Assembly (NCBI RefSeq): GCF_021462825.1
Contig: NZ_JAKEEB010000004.1
Span: 248,001-312,000 of the forward strand
Direction of reading: 5' to 3'
Origin: Streptomyces glomeratus
GTDB taxonomy: Bacteria; Actinomycetota; Actinomycetes; Streptomycetales; Streptomycetaceae
Length of the DNA stretch: 64,000 bases
Positions 10,380 through 19,405 of this stretch are shown here, one piece after another. The position numbers and the translations under genes were made by a program. The notes beneath the pieces were generated by a model. The model worked only from the letters and a program-made list of their open reading frames with translations. It was not told the origin of the DNA and searched no databases. Position 1 is the stretch's first letter. Each line of letters starts with the position of its first letter.

Positions 10380-10955
10380 CTACTGCTCGGCGAGCGCGCG
10401 CAGCCTGCTCAGCGCCCTGTGCTGCGCCACCCTCACCGCTCCCGGTGACATTCCCAACATCTGACCTGTTTCCTCCGCGGTCAAGCCCACGGCGATCCGC
10501 AGCAGCAGCAGCTCGCGCTGGTTCTCGGGGAGGTTGGCCAGGAGTTTCTTGGCCCACTCTGCGTCGCTGCTCAGCAGCGCCCGCTCCTCGGGACCCAGGG
10601 AGTCGTCCGGGCGTTCGGGCATCTCGTCCGACGGGACCGCCGTCGAGCCGGGGTGCCGCATCGCCGCGCGCTGCAGGTCCGCGACCTTGTGCGCGGCGAT
10701 CGCGAAGACGAACGCCTCGAACGGGCGTCCGGTGTCCTTGTAACGCGGCAGCGCGAGCAGCACGGCCACGCAGACCTCCTGCGCCAGGTCCTCGACGAAG
10801 TGCCGCGCATCGCCCGGCAGCCGGGACAGCCGCGTACGGCAGTAGCGCAAGGCCAGCGGGTGAACGCGGGCGAGCAGGTCATGGGTCGCCTGCTCGTCGC
10901 CGTCGACGGCACGATGAACGAGCGCACCGATCACCGTCGTCTCGTCGTCGCGCAT
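10380..10955 (-). CDS. sigD: RNA polymerase sigma-70 family factor, SigD-like
   Basis: The 191-residue protein has sigma region 2 ([22 protein letters not shown], core-binding and -10 recognition) and region 4 ([26 protein letters not shown], helix-turn-helix for the -35 box), without a long region 1. The sequence and the position next to guaB and bldM match Streptomyces SigD, a small ECF-like factor. The ATG at 10955 (MRDDE) was chosen because family similarity begins there. The frame is open to 11096, but those residues do not look like the family, and the ribosome site at 10955 is weak. No anti-sigma gene lies next to it, so control is probably at transcription or by an unlinked partner. 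Confidence 0.9.
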   Translation of the reverse strand: MRDDETTVIGALVHRAVDGDEQATHDLLARVHPLALRYCRTRLSRLPGDARHFVEDLAQEVCVAVLLALPRYKDTGRPFEAFVFAIAAHKVADLQRAAMRHPGSTAVPSDEMPERPDDSLGPEERALLSSDAEWAKKLLANLPENQRELLLLRIAVGLTAEETGQMLGMSPGAVRVAQHRALSRLRALAEQ

Positions 10956-11259
10956 CGGTCCATGGTGCCTTGGCGTCGTCCGATCCGTGGCACCGCGTCC
11001 GTAGTTGTGCACCGAAGCGTTATGAGCAGGTGCGCCGGAACCCATCGCCTGCGCCCTCCCCTCCCGCTCGACCGACTCGTCCCCGAGGAACTCCACACCT
11101 CAAGGATGCGGCATCCGCGGCGAAACGAGCAGCGGGCATCCGGCGGACCCTGTCACCGGGCGGCTCGAGGGGAGTGCGGGTGTCCGAACTTCCCCGAGGT
11201 CGCCGCGCCCCGCCCGCCGTGCGGCAGGCGGGGATCTGCGCACCCCCGCGATGGTCCAC
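10956..11259. other. Gene-free stretch between bldM and sigD
   Basis: About 300 bases with no supported gene. It probably holds the sigD promoter on the minus strand. I see no strong hairpin to separate it from bldM, so read-through from bldM into sigD is possible. Confidence 0.4.
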
Positions 11260-11871
11260 TTAGCGGACCAGACCCCATCGGAAGCCGAGCGCCACGGCGT
11301 GCGCACGGTCGGATGCGCCGAGTTTCTTGAACAGCCGGCGGGCGTGCGTCTTCACCGTGTCCTCGGAGAGGAACAGCTCACGGCCGATCTCCGCGTTCGA
11401 GCGGCCGTGGCTCATGCCCTCCAGGACCTGGATCTCACGCGCGGTGAGTGTGGGCGCGGCGCCCATCTCGGCCGAGCGCAGCCGCCGCGGAGCGAGCCTC
11501 CAGGTCGGGTCGGCGAGGGCCTGCGTGACGGTCGCCCGCAGTTCCGCGCGCGAGGCGTCCTTGTGCAGATAGCCGCGCGCGCCGGCGGCGACCGCGAGCG
11601 CCACCCCGTCCAGGTCCTCCGCGACGGTGAGCATGATGATGCGCGCACCGGGGTCGGCGGACAGCAGCCGTCGTACGGTCTCGACGCCGCCCAGACCGGG
11701 CATGCGTACGTCCATCAGAATCAGGTCCGAACGGTCGGCCCCCCAGCGGCGGAGGACTTCCTCGCCGTTGGCCGCCGTCGTCACGCGCTCGACACCGGGC
11801 ACGGTCGCCACCGCGCGGCGCAGCGCCTCTCGGGCAAGCGGGGAGTCGTCGCAGACGAGGACGGATGTCAT
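11260..11871 (-). CDS. bldM: Orphan response regulator controlling aerial hyphae formation and sporulation
   Basis: The 203-residue protein has an N-terminal receiver domain with the acidic pair Asp8-Asp9 and the phospho-acceptor-like Asp54 (ILMDVRMPG), and a C-terminal LuxR/NarL helix-turn-helix (LTAREIQVLEGMSHG... LSEDTVKTHARRLF). Length and sequence match Streptomyces BldM. From family knowledge, BldM is an atypical regulator whose Asp is not thought to be phosphorylated. It acts as a homodimer on early developmental genes and with WhiI on late ones. The frame is open upstream to 11931, but the ATG at 11871 gives the conserved MTSVLVCDDS start. No sensor kinase gene is adjacent. An exact BldN-type promoter lies upstream, and whiD is divergent. 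Confidence 0.96.
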   Translation of the reverse strand: MTSVLVCDDSPLAREALRRAVATVPGVERVTTAANGEEVLRRWGADRSDLILMDVRMPGLGGVETVRRLLSADPGARIIMLTVAEDLDGVALAVAAGARGYLHKDASRAELRATVTQALADPTWRLAPRRLRSAEMGAAPTLTAREIQVLEGMSHGRSNAEIGRELFLSEDTVKTHARRLFKKLGASDRAHAVALGFRWGLVR

Positions 11872-12250
11872 GACCGCCCTCCGCAGCTGATGCGCGTCAC
11901 CTTGAGCCTCCAGGCTGGTACGAATCGTCACCTGAGCGGTCGACGCCCTCGGACGCCTGCCCGAGCGCTTGTTGTTTCAACCGCCTCCGCACTCTCAACG
12001 ATGGTCACTCGAAAGAGTTACGGTGCAGCACGCCGTCTTCGGCACTGTACGTGAGGGCGCGGACACGGTGCATACATGCGCGGCGGACCCTCGAACTTTC
12101 ATCACAACCTATGCCCCATTTAGCCGCTTTTCTTCCCGTTTGCTGGTGTCTAGGGCTAGATTCGCAATGAGTCATATTTTCATATCCTTAGATCGTCGTT
12201 GTACGGTCAGGGGCAGGTATCCGCCCAAAACGGCAACAAGGGGACACGCA
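11872..12250. other. Divergent bldM/whiD regulatory region
   Basis: About 380 bases holding the promoters of two sporulation genes. The left half contains the BldN-type promoter of bldM (11995-12022). The right half (about 12110-12200) is unusually AT-rich for this window and should contain the whiD promoter. A GGACAC sequence at 12242-12247, just before the whiD ATG, resembles the core GACAC of WhiA sites, but one short match is weak evidence. Confidence 0.6.
11995..12022 (-). promoter_or_regulatory. Sigma-BldN-type promoter of bldM
   Basis: On the minus strand CGTAAC (12022-12017) and CGTTGA (12000-11995) are separated by exactly 16 bp. This matches the published sigma-BldN consensus, CGTAAC-N16-CGTTGA, in every specified base. 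Transcription should start near 11988, giving a leader of about 115 nt before bldM. Confidence 0.85.
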
Positions 12251-12583
12251 ATGGCAGATTTCTCCCGCCTTCCCGGTCCGAACGCGGATCTGTGGGACTG
12301 GCAGCTCCATGCGGCCTGCCGTGGGGTCGACAGCTCGCTGTTCTTCCATCCCGAGGGAGAACGCGGGGCGGCCCGGAGCGCTCGTGAGAACTCGGCCAAA
12401 GAGGTCTGCATGAGGTGCCCCGTACGCGCCGAGTGCGCGGCCCACGCACTGGCGGTGCGCGAGCCGTACGGCGTATGGGGCGGACTGACCGAGGACGAGC
12501 GCGAAGAGCTCATGGGGCGAGCACGCAACCGGCTGGTGCCGGCCTCGACCTCCAGCGGGGGCTCCTCCGCCTCGAACAACTGA
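12251..12583 (+). CDS. whiD: WhiB-family [4Fe-4S] regulator of spore maturation
   Basis: The 110-residue protein has the four cluster-binding cysteines of the Wbl family, Cys23, Cys53, Cys56 and Cys62, in the C-Xn-C-X2-C-X5-C arrangement. The glycine turn GVWGG follows, with a basic stretch (RARNRL) near the end. The N-terminus MADFSRLPGPNADLWDWQ identifies it as WhiD rather than another Wbl protein. Wbl proteins bind region 4 of the primary sigma factor through their Fe-S cluster and change promoter choice. The ATG at 12251 follows AAGGGGACAC. The Ser/Asn-rich C-terminal tail looks variable. It is divergent from bldM and ends in a textbook terminator. Confidence 0.95.
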   Translation: MADFSRLPGPNADLWDWQLHAACRGVDSSLFFHPEGERGAARSARENSAKEVCMRCPVRAECAAHALAVREPYGVWGGLTEDEREELMGRARNRLVPASTSSGGSSASNN

Positions 12584-12602
12584 AGGAACGTTTTTGCACG
12601 AC

Positions 12603-12628
12603 GGGCACGCACGAGCGTGCCCATTTTT
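12603..12628 (+). terminator. Intrinsic terminator of whiD
   Basis: Stem GGGCACGC (12603-12610) / GCGTGCCC (12615-12622) with loop ACGA, followed by ATTTTT. It is one of the few classical hairpin-plus-T-run terminators in the window. Confidence 0.9.
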
Positions 12629-12660
12629 GGGGTACCGCCGGGTCCCGGGGTACCGCCGGG
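12629..12660. repeat. Two 14-bp direct repeats after the whiD terminator
   Basis: GGGGTACCGCCGGG occurs at 12629-12642 and again at 12647-12660, separated by TCCC. The function is unknown; it may be a simple duplication. Confidence 0.7.
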
Positions 12661-12693
12661 CCGCACGACAGGCGGCCCCCCTCGCGCAGCGGG

Positions 12694-13590
12694 CTAGCGC
12701 ATCGCCGCCCGCGCCAGTTCGTCCAGCGTCGCCGCCACCGCCGGCACCTGTGCCAGATCCGGCAGGGTCAGGGCGACGATCTCCCGCCGCACCACGGGTT
12801 CCAGCGCCACCGGGCGCGCGCCCCTGGGCCGTACGGACTCGATCGCGAGCTGCGGCAGTACGGCCACGCCGAGCCCGGCGCCCACCAGGCCGACCACCGC
12901 CGGATAGTCGTCGGTCGCGAAGTCGATACGGGGCGTGAAACCGGCGCTCTCGCACACCTCCACGAGCTGTCCCCGGCAGCGCGGACAGCCCGCGATCCAC
13001 GGTTCCCCGGCCAGTTCGCCGATGGCGACGGACTCCGCGCGCCCCAGCCGGTGCCGCTCGGGGACGAGGGCGACCAGCCGGTCTTCCAGCAGGGGACGCA
13101 CGAACAGGTCGTCCCACTCCTTTGCACCCGCCGCACCCCCGTAACGGAAGGCGAGCGCGACATCGCAGTCGCCCTCGCGCAGCTTCTCGACGGACTCGGG
13201 CGGCTCGGCCTCCTCCAGGGAGACCCGGGTGCCGGGGTGCGCGGCGCGCAGGGCGGCGAGCGCGGTGGGGACCAGCGTGGAGCTGCCGCTCGGGAAGGAG
13301 ACGAGACGGACCCGGCCGGCCCTCAGCCCCGCGATGGCGGCGACCTCCTCCTCGGCGGCGGTCAGCCCGGCGAGGATGCCCGACGCGTGCCGCACCAGGG
13401 CCTCGCCGGCCTGCGTCAGGCGCATCTCGCGGCCGGTCCGGACGAGCAGGGGGGTGCCGACGGACGCCTCCAGCGCCTTCATCTGCTGACTGACGGCCGG
13501 CTGGGTGCAGCCCAGCTCGCGCCCGGCCGCCGAGAAGGAGCCGGTGGCGGCCACGGCACGCAGCACACGGAGATGACGGGCCTCGATCAC
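12694..13590 (-). CDS. LysR-family transcriptional regulator
   Basis: This 298-residue protein starts at a GTG at 13590 (MIEARHLRVLRAV). The N-terminal winged helix-turn-helix (residues about 1-60, with SFSAAGRELGCTQPAVSQQMKAL) is followed by a linker helix and a type 2 periplasmic-binding-like effector domain (about 90-298). Family members usually activate a divergent gene in response to a small molecule. Here the divergent gene encodes a MOSC protein starting 81 bp away, so it is the first candidate target. The effector domain contains a Cys-x-x-Cys pair (GCPRCRG, about residue 200) that could respond to redox or metal. This is a guess from sequence only. Confidence 0.9.
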   Translation of the reverse strand: MIEARHLRVLRAVAATGSFSAAGRELGCTQPAVSQQMKALEASVGTPLLVRTGREMRLTQAGEALVRHASGILAGLTAAEEEVAAIAGLRAGRVRLVSFPSGSSTLVPTALAALRAAHPGTRVSLEEAEPPESVEKLREGDCDVALAFRYGGAAGAKEWDDLFVRPLLEDRLVALVPERHRLGRAESVAIGELAGEPWIAGCPRCRGQLVEVCESAGFTPRIDFATDDYPAVVGLVGAGLGVAVLPQLAIESVRPRGARPVALEPVVRREIVALTLPDLAQVPAVAATLDELARAAMR

Positions 13591-13670
13591 GCTGTGAGCA
13601 TAAGCGCATCTTGGGTAGTGCGGCACATATCGCGTCGACGCTTTGACCACCGGTCGCCTACCGTGCGGGC

Positions 13671-14345
13671 ATGAAGCTTCTTTCTGTAAACCTGGGCCGG
13701 CCCAAGTCCGTCGACTACACCGACCAGCCGGAGGGTCTGACCGGCATCGACAAGCAGCCCGTGGACGGGCCGGTCCGGGTGGCGGCACCGGGGCCCAAGG
13801 GGGTCGGCGCGAGCGGGGTGGCCGGGGACACGGTGTGCGACCTGCGGCACCACGGGGGTGACGACCAGGCGGTGTACGCGTTCGCCCGGGAGGACCTGGA
13901 CGCCTGGGAGCGGGAGCTGGGCCGTCAGCTGCCGAACGGCTCGTTCGGCGAGAACCTCACCACGGAAGGGCTCGACGTGTCCGGCGCGCGGATCGGCGAG
14001 CGCTGGCGCATAGGGCCCGAGGTGGTGCTGGAGGTCACCTCGGGGCGGATTCCGTGCCGCACCTTCCAGGAGCACCTGGGCGAGCGCGGCTGGGTCAGGC
14101 GGTTCACCCGGCAGGGCGCCCCCGGCGCGTATCTGCGGGTGATCGCACCGGGTGAGATACGGGTCGGCGACGCCGTGGAGATCGTGCACCGGCCCGGTCA
14201 CGACATCACGGTCGCCCTTCAGTTCCGGGCCTCGACGACGGAACGGCATCTGCTGCCCCGTCTGTTGGCGGCGGGCGACGCCCTGCACTCGCAAATCGCA
14301 CGGACGGCACGGGAATACGCCCGCGCCCATGCGGCGGAGAACTGA
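13671..14345 (+). CDS. MOSC-domain protein (YiiM-like)
   Basis: The 224-residue protein carries a MOSC domain, a fold used by enzymes that handle molybdenum-cofactor sulfur or molybdenum-dependent reduction of N-hydroxylated compounds. Visible marks are the N-terminal strand LLSVNLGRPK, the HHGGDDQAVYAF motif at about residues 60-71, the FGENLTTEG turn, and the conserved cysteine in RIPCRTF (about residue 128) that can ligate molybdenum or carry sulfur. The C-terminal ~45 residues are helical, as in YiiM. It is divergent from a LysR regulator and lies just upstream of a short-chain dehydrogenase gene, with a 89-bp gap. The physiological substrate is not known from sequence. Confidence 0.85.
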   Translation: MKLLSVNLGRPKSVDYTDQPEGLTGIDKQPVDGPVRVAAPGPKGVGASGVAGDTVCDLRHHGGDDQAVYAFAREDLDAWERELGRQLPNGSFGENLTTEGLDVSGARIGERWRIGPEVVLEVTSGRIPCRTFQEHLGERGWVRRFTRQGAPGAYLRVIAPGEIRVGDAVEIVHRPGHDITVALQFRASTTERHLLPRLLAAGDALHSQIARTAREYARAHAAEN

Positions 14346-14434
14346 CGTCCCAGCTGCGGACGTTGGCGTCGGAGCCGGTGAAATCCCCGGTCCGGCGGGC
14401 GGACTCGGTCAGTCCGGGTCACTATCGTTGGCCC

Positions 14435-15208
14435 ATGACAACGGCTCTGATTACGGGATCGACCGCGGGCATCGGCGCCGCGTTCGCACGGCGGCTCGCC
14501 GCCGACGGCCATGACCTCGTCCTGGTGGCACGCGACACCAAGCGGCTGCGCGAGCAGGCGACGGAGTTGCACGACCGGCACGGCATCGAGGTGGAGGTAC
14601 TGACCGCCGACCTGGCCACCGACCAGGGCATCGAGGCGGTGGCCGCACGTCTGACCGACCCCAGGAACCCGGTCGACCTGCTCGTCAACAACGCGGGCTT
14701 CGGGAACAAGGGCCGTTATCTCGACGTGCCGATGGCCGACGAGCTGCGGATGCTGAAGGTGCACTGCGAGGCCGTGCTGCGGCTGACCGGCGCCGCGGCG
14801 GAGGCGATGCGCACCCGCGGCCGCGGCGGGATCGTGAACGTGGCCTCGGTCGCGGCGTTCGTGCCGCGCGGTACCTACGGCGCGTCCAAGGCGTGGGTCG
14901 TGCAGTTCACGCAGGGCGCGGCGCGGGACCTGGCCGGGTCGGGCGTCCGTCTGATGGCGCTGGCCCCGGGCTTCGTGCGCACGGAGTTCCACCAGCGGGC
15001 GGGGATGGGCACGGACAACATCCCGGGCTGGATGTGGCTGGACGCCGACAAACTGGTCGCCTCCGCGCTCGCGGACCTGTCGCGGGGCAAGACGCTGTCC
15101 ATTCCGGACCCGCGGTACAAGGCGCTGATGGGCCTGGTGAAGGTGACCCCGCGCGCGCTGCTGGGCGGAATCAGCTCCCGGACGGGGCGCAAGTACGGCC
15201 CGCAGTGA
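14435..15208 (+). CDS. Short-chain dehydrogenase/reductase, DltE-like
   Basis: This 257-residue NAD(P)-dependent oxidoreductase has the classical SDR features: the nucleotide motif TGSTAGIG at residues 7-14, NNAG in the middle, and the catalytic YGASK (Tyr-x3-Lys) with an upstream Ser in VASVAA. The sequence resembles the broad YqjQ/DltE-like group, so the substrate cannot be assigned. The ATG at 14435 was preferred to the frame start at 14363 because the Rossmann strand begins immediately. A TATC-like box (CACTATC, 14420-14426) lies 8 bp before the ATG, so a leaderless transcript is possible. It is followed 75 bp later by the ABM/SnoaL gene. Confidence 0.85.
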   Translation: MTTALITGSTAGIGAAFARRLAADGHDLVLVARDTKRLREQATELHDRHGIEVEVLTADLATDQGIEAVAARLTDPRNPVDLLVNNAGFGNKGRYLDVPMADELRMLKVHCEAVLRLTGAAAEAMRTRGRGGIVNVASVAAFVPRGTYGASKAWVVQFTQGAARDLAGSGVRLMALAPGFVRTEFHQRAGMGTDNIPGWMWLDADKLVASALADLSRGKTLSIPDPRYKALMGLVKVTPRALLGGISSRTGRKYGPQ

Positions 15209-15283
15209 CGGGCGGAGGTGACGTCGCCGCTCCGGTGGGAAAATGGCCTGGACCGAACCGGACGCAGGGCCGGAGGCGACGTC

Positions 15284-15991
15284 ATGACCTTCGTACAGCT
15301 CATCGAGTGCAGAACCGACCGGTTCGAGGAGATGAACCGGCTGATCGACGCGTGGGTGGAGCAGACCAAAGGGAAGCGGAGGGCCACGCACGACCTGGTC
15401 GGCAGGGACCGGTCCGACGGGTCGCACTTCGTCGAGCTCGTGGAGTTCCCCTCGTACGAGGACGCGATGCGGAACTCGAACCTGCCCGAGACCGACAGGA
15501 TCCTCGGGGAGATGGTCGCCCTCTGCGACGAGATGCCCGTCTTCACGGATCTCGACGTGGTGCGGGACGAACAGCTGTACGCGGACGCCGTGCGGCGCTT
15601 CTTCGACACGCTCTCGGACGCGGGTGAACTGCCGCCGCTCAACGACCTGATCAATGAGGGCTGCCACAGCCACGATCCCGTCAATCCGCAGGACACCATC
15701 GGCCTGGACGCGATCCGGCGCGAGTACCGGATGTGGCGGGACGCCTTCGACTTCACCTTCACCCTCGAGGACCTGATCGCGCAGGGCGAGCGCGCCTGCG
15801 CGCGGTGGACCTGGAAGGCCACCCACAAGGGCGAGTTCCTCGGGATCGCCCCCACCGGGCGCCAGGTGACCATGACCGGGATGACCCTGTTCCGGTTCGG
15901 TCCGGACGCGAAGATCGCCGAGACCTGGTGGCAGCAGGACCAGCTGGGACTGATGGACCAGCTCGGCGCGCTGGACGCGTTGGAGCGCTGA
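15284..15991 (+). CDS. Two-domain protein: ABM-like N-terminus fused to SnoaL-like C-terminus
   Basis: The 235-residue protein appears to have two alpha+beta barrels of related fold. Residues 1-95 resemble an antibiotic-biosynthesis-monooxygenase/dimeric barrel domain (FVQLIECRTDRFEEM, HFVELVEFPSYEDA). Residues about 100-235 resemble a SnoaL-like/ester-cyclase domain (EEYRMWRDAF-type helix, FTLEDLIAQGERACARWTW, IAETWWQQDQLGLMDQLGAL). SnoaL relatives are common as uncharacterised small-molecule enzymes outside polyketide clusters, so no reaction is claimed. The ATG at 15284 follows CCGGAGG by 6 bp. It ends convergent to groEL1 at a strong shared hairpin. Confidence 0.75.
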   Translation: MTFVQLIECRTDRFEEMNRLIDAWVEQTKGKRRATHDLVGRDRSDGSHFVELVEFPSYEDAMRNSNLPETDRILGEMVALCDEMPVFTDLDVVRDEQLYADAVRRFFDTLSDAGELPPLNDLINEGCHSHDPVNPQDTIGLDAIRREYRMWRDAFDFTFTLEDLIAQGERACARWTWKATHKGEFLGIAPTGRQVTMTGMTLFRFGPDAKIAETWWQQDQLGLMDQLGALDALER

Positions 15992-16003
15992 GGACGGAAC
16001 GCG

Positions 16004-16042
16004 CCGAGGCCCGGCGCCCCGTCTGCGGGGGCCGGGCCTCGG
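16004..16042. terminator. Bidirectional terminator between the SnoaL-like gene and groEL1
   Basis: A 16-bp stem with one bulged base (arms 16004-16020 and 16027-16042) around a 6-base loop, lying between two converging genes. Confidence 0.8.
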
Positions 16043-16062
16043 TCGGCTCGGAAGGATCGGCC

Positions 16063-17784
<1,722 letters not shown>

Positions 17785-17835
17785 TCAAGGCTCGCGGGTC
17801 CAGGGGCGCAGCTCAAAGCAGTCTGCTTCGGTGAA

Positions 17836-18144
17836 TTACTTCTCGATGATCGCGAGCACGTCGCGAGCCGAGAGAACGAGGTACTCCTCGTTGTTGTACT
17901 TCACCTCGGTGCCGCCGTACTTGCTGTACAGGACGACGTCACCGACCTTGACGTCAAGCTCGACGCGCTTGCCGTCCTCGATGCGGCCCGGGCCCACGGC
18001 GAGGACGACGCCCTCCTGGGGCTTCTCCTTCGCGGTGTCCGGGATGACCAGGCCAGAGGCCGTGGTCTGCTCGGCGTCCAGCGGCTGGACCACGATGCGG
18101 TCCTCAAGCGGCTTGATGGCAACCTTGGAGCTGGTGGTCGTCAC
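17836..18144 (-). CDS. groES: 10-kDa co-chaperonin GroES
   Basis: The 102-residue protein caps the GroEL ring. It has the usual GroES elements: [12 protein letters not shown] near the start, the mobile loop around [12 protein letters not shown] that binds GroEL, and the [14 protein letters not shown] strand. It begins at a GTG at 18144, eight bases after GGAGG. It is the first gene of the groES-groEL1 operon, and its promoter region contains two CIRCE operators. Confidence 0.97.
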   Translation of the reverse strand: MTTTSSKVAIKPLEDRIVVQPLDAEQTTASGLVIPDTAKEKPQEGVVLAVGPGRIEDGKRVELDVKVGDVVLYSKYGGTEVKYNNEEYLVLSARDVLAIIEK

Positions 18145-18243
18145 GATCCGACCTCCCCCTTCGGAGATCTCACGGGGTTAACTGTCTGAGGTGGCGACCA
18201 GGTCGATCCGTCGTCGCGGGTGCCGGACCTGCCCGTCGCTTCG

Positions 18244-18270
18244 TTGGCACTCTCCGGTGGCGAGTGCCAG
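18244..18270. promoter_or_regulatory. CIRCE operator, proximal copy
   Basis: TTGGCACTC-N9-GAGTGCCAG, a two-to-three-base variant of the HrcA operator TTAGCACTC-N9-GAGTGCTAA. It lies downstream of the groES promoter, in the leader, where bound HrcA would block transcription. Confidence 0.9.
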
Positions 18271-18275
18271 AGCCG

Positions 18276-18305
18276 AGACTATGACCGCGATTAGCACTCG
18301 GTCAA
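18276..18305 (-). promoter_or_regulatory. Vegetative promoter of groES-groEL1
   Basis: TTGACC (18305-18300) and TAGTCT (18281-18276) are 18 bp apart on the minus strand, as expected for the main sigma factor. The -35 box lies inside the distal CIRCE element, which explains how HrcA would repress it. Confidence 0.75.
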
Positions 18306-18317
18306 GCGGAGTGCCAA
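18291..18317. promoter_or_regulatory. CIRCE operator, distal copy
   Basis: TTAGCACTC-N9-GAGTGCCAA, with a perfect left half-site. It overlaps the -35 region of the groES promoter. Together with the proximal copy it gives double HrcA control and heat-shock induction. Confidence 0.93.
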
Positions 18318-18359
18318 TGGGCTGTGGCGCGCCGCGCGCGCGGGGTGCCCGGCACCGGC

Positions 18360-19205
18360 CTACAGATAGTCCTCCAGACGTCCCACCGTGAAACCCCTTG
18401 ACTGGATACGGCGCAGAAGCCGGGTTGTCTCCGCGGTCAGGGACGCAAGGGGGCGGCCCGCTTCCCGGGGCAGGACGATGTCCCCCGAGCGGGGTGCCGC
18501 CTCCCTGCCGTGACGGCCCGCTCCCGGGCTCGGCGCCGGGCGCCACAGGATCAGTGCCGTGACGCCGCAGTCCGCCGCGGCCCGCAGCGTCGTACGGTCG
18601 TACCTGCCGTACGGCGGCCGCAGCAGCCGGGGCTGCACGCCCAGGCGCGCCTTCAGCCGGTCGCGCTGACCGCAGATCTCGGCACGCTGCTCGCCGTACG
18701 GGCGGCCGCGCAGCGCGGTGCGGTCCAGGGTGTGGTTCTGGATGACGGCGCCGGCGGCCCGCAGCCGTGCGGCGCGCGCGTCGCCCGGCCGCAGGGCGCG
18801 GTCGGTGAGGAACACGCTGACCGGCAGCCGCAGTTCACGGATCATGTCGACGAACCGGGGGTCGTTCTCGGCGCCCTCGTCGTAGGTCAGGAAGACGACC
18901 TTGTCGTGGGTGGGGACGCGGTCGAGCACGACCGGCAGGCGCTCCTGTGCCCCGCCGAGAGGGCGAGGCGGCCGGGGTGCGGGCGCGAGCGGGGCGGCGA
19001 GGCCCCAGCGCCGATAGGCCCGCTCATGGGCAGCGTGTGTGCGGTGGACCCGCTGCGCCGCCTTCCTGCCCAGGCGTTCGATGGGGTCCACGGACGGGGC
19101 GCAGCCGGACAGCAGCACGACGGCGCCCACTCCGGCGGCCAGCACCCGCAGGGGACGCCGTCCCCTCAGCCGCCCTCTCAGCCGCCCCCTCGGCCGCCCC
19201 CTCAC
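18360..19205 (-). CDS. Polysaccharide deacetylase (NodB-fold) lipoprotein with an altered metal site
   Basis: The 281-residue protein begins at a GTG (19205) seven bases after GGAGG. An Arg-rich N-terminus, a hydrophobic stretch and a lipobox LSGC (Cys at about residue 34) mark it as a lipoprotein on the outer face of the membrane. The C-terminal half has NodB homology: LTYDEG replaces TFDDG, NHTLDR replaces the usual H-x3-H, and RPPYGRYD is intact. Known deacetylases use Asp plus two His to bind zinc; here the second Asp is Glu and the second His is Arg, so activity may be reduced or changed. The likely target is a cell-wall or secreted polysaccharide. Confidence 0.82.
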   Translation of the reverse strand: MRGRPRGRLRGRLRGRRPLRVLAAGVGAVVLLSGCAPSVDPIERLGRKAAQRVHRTHAAHERAYRRWGLAAPLAPAPRPPRPLGGAQERLPVVLDRVPTHDKVVFLTYDEGAENDPRFVDMIRELRLPVSVFLTDRALRPGDARAARLRAAGAVIQNHTLDRTALRGRPYGEQRAEICGQRDRLKARLGVQPRLLRPPYGRYDRTTLRAAADCGVTALILWRPAPSPGAGRHGREAAPRSGDIVLPREAGRPLASLTAETTRLLRRIQSRGFTVGRLEDYL

Positions 19206-19405
19206 AGGTGGTCCTCCGGGCGCGCCGTCCAGCGCCTGGCGGCGTCGATGCAGCCGGACGCGAGGGCGGGGAGACTGTTCGCACGCTTTTGGTCATTTTG
19301 TCGTACGAGCCGCATGGTGTCGGATCCTTGCAGTCGCCGAGGGCCCCGGCGGGCCGACACCGCGGCCGGGCGCACGCCGTCCACCGACTGGCCGACAATG
19401 GCCCC

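Noticed and set aside
12629..12660. Attachment site or mobile-element border
   Set aside because: Only two short direct repeats, with no integrase or transposase gene nearby.
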